Shown here one piece after another: positions 1 to 6,540 of a stretch of 7,153 nucleotides of DNA. The DNA is from Gammaproteobacteria bacterium (lineage in GTDB: Bacteria > Pseudomonadota > Gammaproteobacteria > Pseudomonadales > Litorivicinaceae), in contig PBDH01000007.1 in assembly GCA_002717305.1 (NCBI GenBank), positions 25,528 through 32,680 of the forward strand, written 5' to 3'. The notes beneath the pieces were generated by a model. The model made no database searches, was not told the origin of the DNA, and saw only the letters and a list, made by a program, of their open reading frames with translations. The first letter of the stretch is position 1. Every line of letters begins with the position of its first letter. A program made the position numbers and the translations under genes.

Positions 1-687
1 AAATATTTGGGTCAGTCACTTATAGGAATTGTCACCGCAATCGTGCTGTATCAGATTGCCAAAACTCCAGACGAAACTACACTCCTTATCCCGTTCTTTA
101 AGGATCTATTTATTCCGTTAGGATTTGGCTATGTCATTCTGACCTACTTTGTCATCGTAGGCACATCCAACGCGGTGAATCTGACAGATGGACTCGATGG
201 TTTAGCCATTTTACCTACTGTTTTGGTCGCAAGTGCTCTGGGCGTTTTTGCCTATCTGACAGGGAATGCAATTTTCTCGCAGTATCTCTTTATTCCCTAC
301 ATACCAGGAACCGGTGAGTTGGTTGTCTTTCTAGGCGCCATGGTGGGTTCAGGTCTTGGATTCCTCTGGTTCAACACCTACCCCGCACAGGTATTCATGG
401 GCGATGTGGGCGCGCTATCGCTGGGGGCTGCCTTGGGAACCGTTGCGGTTATGGTGCGTCAGGAATTAGTGCTATTCATCATGGGAGGCATCTTCGTACT
501 GGAAACGGTTTCTGTGATGATGCAAGTAGCGAGCATGAGACTCACTGGCAAACGGCTTTTCCGGATGGCTCCAATACATCATCACTTTGAACTGAAAGGA
601 TGGCCTGAACCACGAGTTATAGTTCGTTTTTGGATTATCTCGGTAATGCTCGTTCTCGTCGGTCTGGCGACTCTGAAGTTGAGGTGA
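1..687 (+). CDS. mraY: Phospho-MurNAc-pentapeptide transferase MraY, 3' part (5' end outside window)
   Basis: This integral membrane enzyme transfers phospho-MurNAc-pentapeptide from UDP to undecaprenyl phosphate, giving lipid I on the inner face of the cytoplasmic membrane. The reading frame is open from base 1, beginning Lys-Tyr-Leu-Gly-Gln, so the 228 residues seen are the C-terminal part of a roughly 360-residue protein. A TTG at position 7 is internal, not a start. Seen motifs, in fragment numbering: NAVNLTDGLDGLA (Asp63, Asp66), FLWFNTYPAQVFMGDVG with the catalytic-type Asp135 (equivalent to E. coli Asp267 by my alignment from memory), and RMAPIHHH with the His triad at 193-195 followed by ELKGWPEPRVIVRFW. 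Hydrophobic segments between these fit the family's multi-spanning fold. The upstream Asp-Asp pair of the active site lies outside the window. The stop codon is followed 3 bases later by murD. Identity is very secure. Confidence 0.98.
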   Translation, partial: KYLGQSLIGIVTAIVLYQIAKTPDETTLLIPFFKDLFIPLGFGYVILTYFVIVGTSNAVNLTDGLDGLAILPTVLVASALGVFAYLTGNAIFSQYLFIPYIPGTGELVVFLGAMVGSGLGFLWFNTYPAQVFMGDVGALSLGAALGTVAVMVRQELVLFIMGGIFVLETVSVMMQVASMRLTGKRLFRMAPIHHHFELKGWPEPRVIVRFWIISVMLVLVGLATLKLR

Positions 688-688
688 T
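681..688 (+). promoter_or_regulatory. Strong Shine-Dalgarno site for murD, spanning the mraY stop
   Basis: GAGGTGAT matches eight consecutive positions of the consensus complement to the 16S rRNA 3' end. The last G of GAGG lies 6 bases before the murD ATG at 691. The mraY stop codon TGA (685-687) is inside this site, so ribosomes ending mraY finish directly on the murD binding site. This fixes the murD start and suggests coupled translation. Confidence 0.8.
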
Positions 689-690
689 TC

Positions 691-2031
691 ATGGCTTTGA
701 TCGCGACAACTAAACGCCTGATTCTTGGAGCTGGACCAACCGGTCAGGCAGTCGCACGCCATTTTCAAGCCCTTGGGATTCGGTTCGAGGTTGCGGATAC
801 GCGCACCTCGAAAACACTGAAATCTGAATTTCATAACGAATTTCCAGGAGTGAAAACTTATTTTGGACCCTTGAAGACAGAGTACTTAGATCAGTTTGAA
901 GAGATCGTAGTGAGTCCAGGCGTGGCACCCTCGACCGATGGGATCAGTAATACACATTTGCACCTGATTAGTGATATTCAGGTGTTCCGCAGAGCCTGGC
1001 CCGAACATCAGTCGTTGGTCGCCATTACTGGATCAAATGCAAAATCAACTGTGACATACCTAGTTGCTGAGATCCTAAAAGCTGACGGAAGAGATGTCCT
1101 GGTCGGTGGTAATTTGGGACCGCAAGCTCTTGATTTATTGCCACAGCGCAAGGATAAATCGATAGCCGTTCTTGAACTATCCAGCTTTCAACTCGAACGC
1201 ACACGTGGATTACGAGCAACTGTGGCGACCTGTCTGAATATGTCCCCGGACCATCTTGACTGGCATGGATCAATGATCGCCTATCATCGAGCTAAGCATC
1301 GGATTTTTGAGGGTGTGGGCGCGGTAGTGGTGAATGCCGAGGACCCGCTTTCGCAACCACTTGTTCCTGACCAGACACCGGCTATCAACTTTGCCTTACA
1401 AAATCCTGATTTTTACCAATTTGGTCTGATGGTGATTAACGATACCACATGGATTTCACTGGGCGCAGATCCCTGGATGCCCGTTAATGCGCTTCCTAAT
1501 CCCGGCAGGCACATGATCCAAAATACGATGGCAGCTTTTGCGATATGCCATCTCTTAGGTGTCAACAAGCGGGTCGCAGTCAAGGTAATTGAAGCATTTC
1601 AGGGACTGCCGCATCGGATGACAGAAATTCCGGGTTTTCGAGGTATCCGTTTTATTAACGATTCCAAGGGCACAAATACGGGAGCATCAGGGACCGCGGT
1701 GCGAAGTGTCTGCACAAATGGTCGCTTGTTTCTGCTAGCAGGGGGCGAGAGCAAGGGTGCCGACCTCGGCCCATGGGCTAAAGTTATTAAAGAGTATTGC
1801 TATCATGTTTTCGTATTTGGCAAGGACCGTGAGCGATTCGCCGCGGTTCTAGGTCCTCAAGCGACCGTTGTTGAGACGCTTGATCATGCGTTTGAGGGTG
1901 CCGTTTCTTATGCTTCCGACGGTGACGTTATTCTCCTAAGCCCTGCCTGCGCGAGCTTTGACCAATTTTCTAGCTACAAAGAACGTGGTCATCACTTTAG
2001 GCATCTTGTGGAGACAAATTGTGAAGCTTGA
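691..2031 (+). CDS. murD: UDP-N-acetylmuramoyl-L-alanine--D-glutamate ligase MurD
   Basis: MurD is a cytoplasmic ATP-dependent ligase that adds D-Glu to UDP-MurNAc-L-Ala. The protein has 446 residues, close to the usual length. The N-terminal Rossmann-like domain shows LILGAGPTG (10-18) and DTR (36-38) for UDP binding, plus VSPG (74-77). The central ATPase domain has the P-loop TGSNAKST (113-120), ELSSFQLE (162-169), SPDHLD with His188, and YHRAKHRIF, where Lys202 is the expected carbamoylated lysine. The C-terminal domain has LPHR (307-310; His308, Arg309), NDSK (323-326) and SPACASFDQF (417-426). One oddity: the family motif G-x-H-N-x-x-N reads GRHMIQN here, with Met275 in place of the first conserved Asn. 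Asn278 is kept. The P-loop Ala117 instead of Gly also occurs in Pseudomonas MurD as I recall it. The ATG start is 3 bases after mraY behind a strong ribosome binding site. The 3' end overlaps ftsW by 11 bases. Confidence 0.97.
   Translation: MALIATTKRLILGAGPTGQAVARHFQALGIRFEVADTRTSKTLKSEFHNEFPGVKTYFGPLKTEYLDQFEEIVVSPGVAPSTDGISNTHLHLISDIQVFRRAWPEHQSLVAITGSNAKSTVTYLVAEILKADGRDVLVGGNLGPQALDLLPQRKDKSIAVLELSSFQLERTRGLRATVATCLNMSPDHLDWHGSMIAYHRAKHRIFEGVGAVVVNAEDPLSQPLVPDQTPAINFALQNPDFYQFGLMVINDTTWISLGADPWMPVNALPNPGRHMIQNTMAAFAICHLLGVNKRVAVKVIEAFQGLPHRMTEIPGFRGIRFINDSKGTNTGASGTAVRSVCTNGRLFLLAGGESKGADLGPWAKVIKEYCYHVFVFGKDRERFAAVLGPQATVVETLDHAFEGAVSYASDGDVILLSPACASFDQFSSYKERGHHFRHLVETNCEA
2009..2014 (+). 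promoter_or_regulatory. Ribosome binding site that supports GTG start of ftsW
   Basis: TGGAGA inside the 3' end of murD precedes GTG at 2021, with 6 bases between them. No comparable site precedes the next in-frame ATG at 2051 or the upstream in-frame ATG at 1958. The same TGGAGA-6 bases-GTG layout recurs before murC at 4211-4225. Confidence 0.6.
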
Positions 2032-3166
2032 GATTCGTCGCTCGGATTTTATGCCCTTGGGGGTGCCTGATATTCATTTTATTCTGGCTGCTTGCATACT
2101 CGCATCCCTCGGATTTTTGTTAGTTGCATCCAGCTCTGTTGAGGTAGCCTCAGATCGGTTTGGACAGCCTTTTAGCTTCGCGATGAAACATGCATTTTTC
2201 CTTTTAATTGCATCGATCGCGGGTGTGATCGCATATTTGGTTCCAACCCGTCTGTGGTACAACTATGCAACGCATTTTCTACTTTTTTCGATGGCACTCC
2301 TCGCAATTATTTTGATACCTGGCGTAGGCCTTACAGTGAAGGGTGCGACACGTTGGCTCAGTCTTGGGATATTCAATCTTCAACCATCTGAAATCACGAA
2401 ATTTACGATGATGCTGTTCTTGGCATCCTATTTGGTCCGACGACTCGAAGAGGTGCGTCAGAAATTTAGCGGCTTCGTCAAACCCATGGCTGTTGTTGGC
2501 CTGATAGCGATTCTTTTATTGATGGAACCTGATTACGGCACTTTGTTGGTCTTGAGTTGCGCAGTGATGGGCGTTCTTTTGCTGGCCGGGGCGCCGTTTA
2601 CACAGTATATGGTATTTGGTTCGGCGCTCTTTTTCGGTCTCGCGATACTTGCTGTTATTGAGCCCTATCGTATCGAGCGAATTGAGACAATTTTTAATCC
2701 TTGGGCCGATCGGTTTGGTGCGGGCTATCAATTAACTCAGGCGCTATTGGCATTTGGCCGCGGCGGACTGTTTGGTATGGGACTCGGTAATTCTGTCCAG
2801 AAGTTATTTTACCTTCCAGAGGCCCATACTGATTTCGTCTTCGCGATCCTCGCCGAAGAGCTTGGTCTTATCGGCGCTTTGATTACAGTCGGATTTATGA
2901 CTTTTATCGTGTGGCGAGGTTTGTTGATCGGCCGGCATGCAGAACTTGGCGATAGGCCCTTTGCCGCTTATCTAGTGTATGGACTTGTACTTCTCATTGC
3001 GCTTCAAATACTTATTAATTTGGCGGTCAATACCGGACTGGCGCCTACGACGGGTCTTACACTTCCGCTCCTGAGCTATGGCGGTAGTTCGTTAGTGATG
3101 ACCGCCGTGAGCCTCGGTGTAATAGCGCGTGTCAGCGCAGATAATCTTCCCAGAGCGAAGTTATGA
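2021..3166 (+). CDS. ftsW: Septal peptidoglycan glycosyltransferase FtsW (SEDS family)
   Basis: FtsW is a polytopic membrane protein of the divisome that polymerises lipid II into septal glycan strands with its partner transpeptidase FtsI/PBP3. Starting at GTG 2021 the product has 381 residues. About ten hydrophobic segments can be placed, near 18-39, 54-75, 81-100, 125-139, 152-170, 174-191, 196-215, 272-298, 314-339 and 350-372. Signature motifs are KGATRWLSLG, LQPSEITKF, EPDYGT, FGRGGLFGMGLGNSVQK, LPEAHTDFVFAILAEELG (the Asp at 271 is the SEDS catalytic-type aspartate) and LTLPLLSYGGSSL near the C-terminus. The frame is open further upstream to ATG 1958, but that would overlap murD by 74 bases and add residues unlike FtsW. 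ATG 2051 would give 371 residues but has no visible binding site. Thr344 replaces the Lys expected in the PTKGLT loop. The stop overlaps murG as ATGA. RodA is excluded by the FtsW-type motifs and the gene context. Confidence 0.95.
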   Translation: MKLEIRRSDFMPLGVPDIHFILAACILASLGFLLVASSSVEVASDRFGQPFSFAMKHAFFLLIASIAGVIAYLVPTRLWYNYATHFLLFSMALLAIILIPGVGLTVKGATRWLSLGIFNLQPSEITKFTMMLFLASYLVRRLEEVRQKFSGFVKPMAVVGLIAILLLMEPDYGTLLVLSCAVMGVLLLAGAPFTQYMVFGSALFFGLAILAVIEPYRIERIETIFNPWADRFGAGYQLTQALLAFGRGGLFGMGLGNSVQKLFYLPEAHTDFVFAILAEELGLIGALITVGFMTFIVWRGLLIGRHAELGDRPFAAYLVYGLVLLIALQILINLAVNTGLAPTTGLTLPLLSYGGSSLVMTAVSLGVIARVSADNLPRAKL

Positions 3167-4230
3167 AGAGACCAATTTGTGTAATGGCGGGCGGAACTGG
3201 TGGTCATATTTTCCCGGGGTTAGCAGTCGCAGAGGAACTGGTCAGTCGTGGTGAGACGGTCCATTGGATTGGTTCACGATATGGTCTCGAACAAAGCCTA
3301 GTCCCTAAAAAGGGAATACCCATACATTTCCTTGCTGTTCGAGGTCTTCGAGGTAAAAAAGGCTTAGAGCGGATTATGGGCCCCATCTGTCTTGTGGTTT
3401 CGATCGTTCAGGCGATCTTTTTAATGCTACGTCTCCGTCCATCCGTTTGCGTGGGATTCGGTGGATACCCTGCAGGGCCTGGTGGAATTGCGGCTCGGCT
3501 CATGAAGGTTCCTGTAGTGATCCATGAACAGAATGCGATCGTTGGAATGACGAATCGTTATCTGGCTAAGTTTTCGGCACGCGTTCTGACCGCATTCCCA
3601 GACGTTTTAGACGGCGCCGAGTGCGTCGGAAACCCTATTAGAACTGAGATCGATGCTGTCGGTCGTCAGCGCGTTGCAGATGGGTGCCAACCTACTAAGA
3701 CCACACGTGTACTTGTCATCGGTGGATCGCAGGGTGCGAAGGCATTGAATGAAAAACTGCCAAAAAAATTAAAAGAAATAGCTAATAATTTCGGAATCGA
3801 AGTAACCCACCAGACAGGTCTCACAGCACAAAATCGAGTAGATGAGCAATATCAGGCGTTAGACCTCGAGGCCACCGTCGTAGCATTCATCAGTCGAATG
3901 GACGACGCATACAATGGCGCAGATATCGTGGTCTGTCGAGCGGGTGCACTCACTGTGTCAGAGCTCGCAAGTGCGGCCATGCCTTCGGTGCTGATTCCTT
4001 TCCCAAATGCAGTCGATGATCACCAGACCCGAAATGGGGAGCACTTGCAGAAGGCTGGTGCAGCTGTGGTTGTTCAAGAGAAGGATCTTGATATTTTCGT
4101 AGCTAAGCTTTCAGATATTTTAAGAGCTCCTCAAAACTTAACCCAAATGGCGCGAGCGGCACGGTCTGTCGCACAACCAGAAGCGACCAAAAAAGTTGCT
4201 GATTGCGTTTTGGAGATTGCTCGTGGTTAA
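3163..4230 (+). CDS. murG: UDP-GlcNAc: lipid I N-acetylglucosaminyltransferase MurG
   Basis: MurG is a membrane-associated cytoplasmic glycosyltransferase (family GT28, GT-B fold) that adds GlcNAc from UDP-GlcNAc to lipid I, giving lipid II. The 355 residues match the family's length. The N-terminal half shows the first glycine-rich loop MAGGTGGHIFPGLAVA (8-23), GLRGK (61-65), GFGGYPAGPGG (98-108) and HEQNAIVGMTNR (121-132), the last two being acceptor and lipid-side signatures. The C-terminal half binds UDP-GlcNAc through VIGGSQGAKALN (185-196), VCRAGALTVSELAS (257-270) and PFPNAVDDHQTRN (279-291). The C-terminal PEATKKVADCVLEIARG resembles Pseudomonas MurG from memory. The ATG overlaps the ftsW stop by 4 bases (ATGA). 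The preceding GAGCGAAG is only a weak ribosome binding site, so initiation probably depends on coupling to ftsW. The gene carries a run of seven A at 3762-3768. Confidence 0.98.
   Translation: MKRPICVMAGGTGGHIFPGLAVAEELVSRGETVHWIGSRYGLEQSLVPKKGIPIHFLAVRGLRGKKGLERIMGPICLVVSIVQAIFLMLRLRPSVCVGFGGYPAGPGGIAARLMKVPVVIHEQNAIVGMTNRYLAKFSARVLTAFPDVLDGAECVGNPIRTEIDAVGRQRVADGCQPTKTTRVLVIGGSQGAKALNEKLPKKLKEIANNFGIEVTHQTGLTAQNRVDEQYQALDLEATVVAFISRMDDAYNGADIVVCRAGALTVSELASAAMPSVLIPFPNAVDDHQTRNGEHLQKAGAAVVVQEKDLDIFVAKLSDILRAPQNLTQMARAARSVAQPEATKKVADCVLEIARG
4211..4216 (+). promoter_or_regulatory. Ribosome binding site that supports GTG start of murC
   Basis: TGGAGA near the end of murG precedes GTG at 4223 with a 6-base gap, the same arrangement as before ftsW. 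For the alternative ATG at 4235 the gap would be 18 bases, which is too long for this site, and only a weak AAGCGG lies directly before that ATG. Confidence 0.55.
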
Positions 4231-5626
4231 GCGGATGGGGCAAATACAACGAATGCATTTTGTTGGCATTGGTGGTGTCGGTATGAGCGGTATCGCGGAA
4301 GTACTGCTTAATCAGGGATACCTGATATCTGGATCCGATTTAAGAGAAGGAACTGCCACCACACGTTTGAAAAGGTTAGGAGCTGAGATTCATATCGGTC
4401 ACCAGGCAACTAATATTGATGGTGCCGAGGTCGTCGTAGTTTCGAGTGCTATAGACCCTACAAACCCTGAGGTCTCAAGAGCATTAGAGGCACGTATTCC
4501 AGTGATCCCGAGAGCACAAATGCTCGCTGAATTGATGCGATTCAAATTCGGCATAGCAGTCTCAGGTACCCATGGCAAAACAACGACTACGTCTCTCGCA
4601 GCTTCTGTGCTTGCCGAGGGAGGGCTAGATCCAACATATATTATTGGAGGTAAGTTAAATAAGGTCGGTACCAACGCTATCCTTGGTCAGAGCGAATACA
4701 TGGTTGCGGAAGCAGACGAGAGTGATGCATCTTTTTTGGTTTTGAAGCCATTGATCGCCATTGTTACCAATATCGATGTCGACCATATGTCGACTTATGG
4801 TGGCGATTTTGAGCGTTTGAAACAGACCTTTGTCCAGTTCCTACAAAACCTACCATTTTATGGTCTGGTTATTGCCAACAGTGATGATCCGATATTGACT
4901 GGGTTGGCGTCTAATGTGGGGCGGACTTTTTTAACCTACGGCATTGAGTCCGAGTCTGATTATCGTGCGGTGGATATTGCCAGTGATGGACTTCAGACCC
5001 GCTTTAATGTTCGCCGTCCAGACGCTGAGAGTCTAAAGATTACCCTCCCTATGCCGGGGCGGCACAACGTACTGAATGCTCTGGCAGTAATAGCGCTTGC
5101 TGATTATTTGGGCGTCAACGATGACTCGCTAGTAGCTGCGCTCAGTAATTTTCAGGGTGTTGACCGCCGATTCCAGCTAGCTGGATTTGTCTATAAGAAA
5201 GGGCAAAAAATCCCTGTGATTGACGATTACGGACATCATCCAAAAGAGCTCGAGGTTACCTTTGATGCTTTGCGTGCCGCATATCCTAATCGGCGTCTTG
5301 TGAGCATTTTTCAGCCTCATCGGTACACGCGTACTAAAGACTTATTTGACGAATTTGTTACTGTGCTGAACAGCGCTGATGAGCTGGTTCTGATGCCTGT
5401 ATATGCGGCCGGAGAGACTCCGATCGTAGGTGCTGGAGCCAAGGATCTTGCACAAAGTATCCGCCGGCTGGGGCTCTGTTGTCCCTACGTAGAGGGCGAA
5501 TTTGAACAGGTAATTGAGCGTGTCGACGCGCTAATTGAGCCTAACGATGTAGTGCTAATCCAAGGAGCAGGCTCTATCGGACGGTTACCTTCTGAGCTAA
5601 TCGCCACATTGGGAGGGAGCCGGTGA
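4223..5626 (+). CDS. murC: UDP-N-acetylmuramate--L-alanine ligase MurC
   Basis: MurC is a cytoplasmic ATP-dependent ligase that attaches L-Ala to UDP-MurNAc, the first step of stem peptide assembly. With GTG 4223 as start it has 467 residues, a normal length. Seen in order: MHFVGIGGVGMSGIAEVL (11-28) and GSDL (37-40) of the UDP-binding domain; the P-loop SGTHGKTTTT (114-123); AEADESDASF (162-171); the TNIDVDHM segment with His188; the intact Mur ligase motif PGRHNVLNALA (278-288); the FQGVDRRFQ arginines (310-318); DDYGHHP (334-340); FQPHRYTRT (363-371); and IQGAGSIG (446-453). All the Mur ligase motif residues I could check are present, unlike murD in this window. The frame extends up to TTG 4196 within murG, but no binding site precedes it. 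ATG 4235 (463 residues) is the main alternative start. The gene overlaps murG by 8 bases and ddl by 4 (GTGA). Confidence 0.96.
   Translation: MVKRMGQIQRMHFVGIGGVGMSGIAEVLLNQGYLISGSDLREGTATTRLKRLGAEIHIGHQATNIDGAEVVVVSSAIDPTNPEVSRALEARIPVIPRAQMLAELMRFKFGIAVSGTHGKTTTTSLAASVLAEGGLDPTYIIGGKLNKVGTNAILGQSEYMVAEADESDASFLVLKPLIAIVTNIDVDHMSTYGGDFERLKQTFVQFLQNLPFYGLVIANSDDPILTGLASNVGRTFLTYGIESESDYRAVDIASDGLQTRFNVRRPDAESLKITLPMPGRHNVLNALAVIALADYLGVNDDSLVAALSNFQGVDRRFQLAGFVYKKGQKIPVIDDYGHHPKELEVTFDALRAAYPNRRLVSIFQPHRYTRTKDLFDEFVTVLNSADELVLMPVYAAGETPIVGAGAKDLAQSIRRLGLCCPYVEGEFEQVIERVDALIEPNDVVLIQGAGSIGRLPSELIATLGGSR
5611..5616 (+). promoter_or_regulatory. Strong Shine-Dalgarno site for ddl
   Basis: GGGAGG, in a longer GGGAGGGAG purine run at the end of murC, lies 6 bases before the GTG at 5623. 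It supports that GTG as the start although it overlaps the murC stop. The next in-frame ATG, at 5719, would delete the conserved Gly-Gly loop. Confidence 0.75.
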
Positions 5627-6540
5627 ACTGGTCAAGCGAACGCGTTGCGCTTCTATTTGGTGGACTAGGTTCGGAGGCTGCCGTTTCCCGCAATGGCAGG
5701 GCCTCGGTGACCAAGGCGATGCAGCAGCTAGGTATCAAACCCATAGAAATCGATATAAAAGATGGACTAGTTGAGTCATTGATCAATAGCCGACCAACTC
5801 GAGTGTTTAATTTGGTTCATGGGCGGCCGGGGGAGGACGGAGTACTACAGGGACTTTTGTGTGCTCTCGGGATCCCCTTCACAGGTTCGGGTGTTGCTTC
5901 ATCAGCCTTGGCGTTTGATAAACCTAGAACTAAGCAAGTTTGGGAATCATTGGGTTTGCCGACAGCACCCATGGTGGTGGTAAACGATCTAGAGCAGTCT
6001 GATATCTGTATAAAACGCCTAGGTCCGGAACTCTTCGTGAAGCCAGCCCATGAAGGATCCTCGGTTGGTGCACACGTGGTTCGTGGTAGCGACCAGTTAA
6101 AGATCGCGTTGGAGGACGCTCTAAGGTACGACACCCGCGTACTGGTCGAGCCGTTGTTACCAGGTCCTGAATTCACGGTGGGTGTCGTCCGCGGTCTAGC
6201 CCTACCGGTAATTGGTATTCATTCAACAACTGACTTTTATGACTATGACGCCAAATACAAATCGACTGACACTAAGTATCAAATCCCATCTGGTTTGAGT
6301 CCGGAATTTGAAACCGAGGCCCAAAAACTTGCACTTGAGGCATTTGAAGCGCTTGGCTGTAGGACCTGGGGCCGCGTGGATTTCATGCTGGACGAAACCG
6401 GTCATTTATTGTTAATCGAGTGCAACACCGTCCCCGGAATGGGGGGCCATTCATTGGTCCCTAAAGCTGCGAGTGCGTCCGGGATGGATATGCCTATGCT
6501 GATTGAACAGATACTGATTGACGCTGAGGTTTCACCATGA
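5623..6540 (+). CDS. ddl: D-alanine--D-alanine ligase (DdlB type)
   Basis: Ddl is a cytoplasmic ATP-grasp enzyme joining two D-Ala molecules into the dipeptide that ends the peptidoglycan stem. It has 305 residues, nearly the same as E. coli DdlB. The N-terminal domain shows LLFGGLGSEAAVS (10-22), where Glu18 matches the Glu that contacts the first D-Ala, and HGRPGEDGVLQG (66-77). Next come TGSGVASSALAFDK (87-100), VKPAHEGSSVG (139-149, Ser146), PGPEFTVGV (180-188) and FYDYDAKY (205-212). Tyr212 matches DdlB Tyr216, which favours D-Ala over D-lactate as the second substrate. The metal and phosphate site is WGRVDFML (249-256) and IECNTVPGM (265-273), with Asp253, Glu266 and Asn268. Oddities: the usual EREVS loop reads EAAVS, and PGMTSHSL reads PGMGGHSL. 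The GTG start is fixed by its strong binding site and the GTGA overlap with murC. The stop overlaps ftsQ as ATGA. Confidence 0.96.
   Translation: MNWSSERVALLFGGLGSEAAVSRNGRASVTKAMQQLGIKPIEIDIKDGLVESLINSRPTRVFNLVHGRPGEDGVLQGLLCALGIPFTGSGVASSALAFDKPRTKQVWESLGLPTAPMVVVNDLEQSDICIKRLGPELFVKPAHEGSSVGAHVVRGSDQLKIALEDALRYDTRVLVEPLLPGPEFTVGVVRGLALPVIGIHSTTDFYDYDAKYKSTDTKYQIPSGLSPEFETEAQKLALEAFEALGCRTWGRVDFMLDETGHLLLIECNTVPGMGGHSLVPKAASASGMDMPMLIEQILIDAEVSP
6526..6530 (+). promoter_or_regulatory. Shine-Dalgarno site for ftsQ
   Basis: GAGGT in the last codons of ddl lies about 6-7 bases before the ATG at 6537, which itself overlaps the ddl stop. Good match and spacing support this ftsQ start. Confidence 0.65.

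Noticed and set aside
472..834. 120-codon open frame on the - strand across mraY-murD.
   Set aside because: It lies opposite two well-supported genes, has no recognisable domain, and its composition reflects the complementary strand.
1030..1050. MurD P-loop GSNAKST, with Ala replacing the usual Gly before the Lys.
   Set aside because: Pseudomonas-type MurD carries the same Ala as I recall, so it is a lineage marker rather than an anomaly.
1958..2020. In-frame ATG upstream extension of ftsW.
   Set aside because: It would overlap murD by 74 bases, no binding site precedes it, and the added residues do not look like an FtsW N-terminus.
4196..4222. TTG at 4196 as a possible murC start.
   Set aside because: It would overlap murG by 35 bases with no ribosome binding site, and the extra residues are not MurC-like.
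5560..5640. Absence of murB between murC and ddl as a possible deletion.
   Set aside because: E. coli and Pseudomonas also have murC directly followed by ddlB, so this is an ordinary arrangement.
5817..6176. 119-codon open frame on the - strand inside ddl.
   Set aside because: It is antisense to conserved Ddl motifs, with a low-complexity Ser/Pro/Arg-rich translation typical of a shadow frame.
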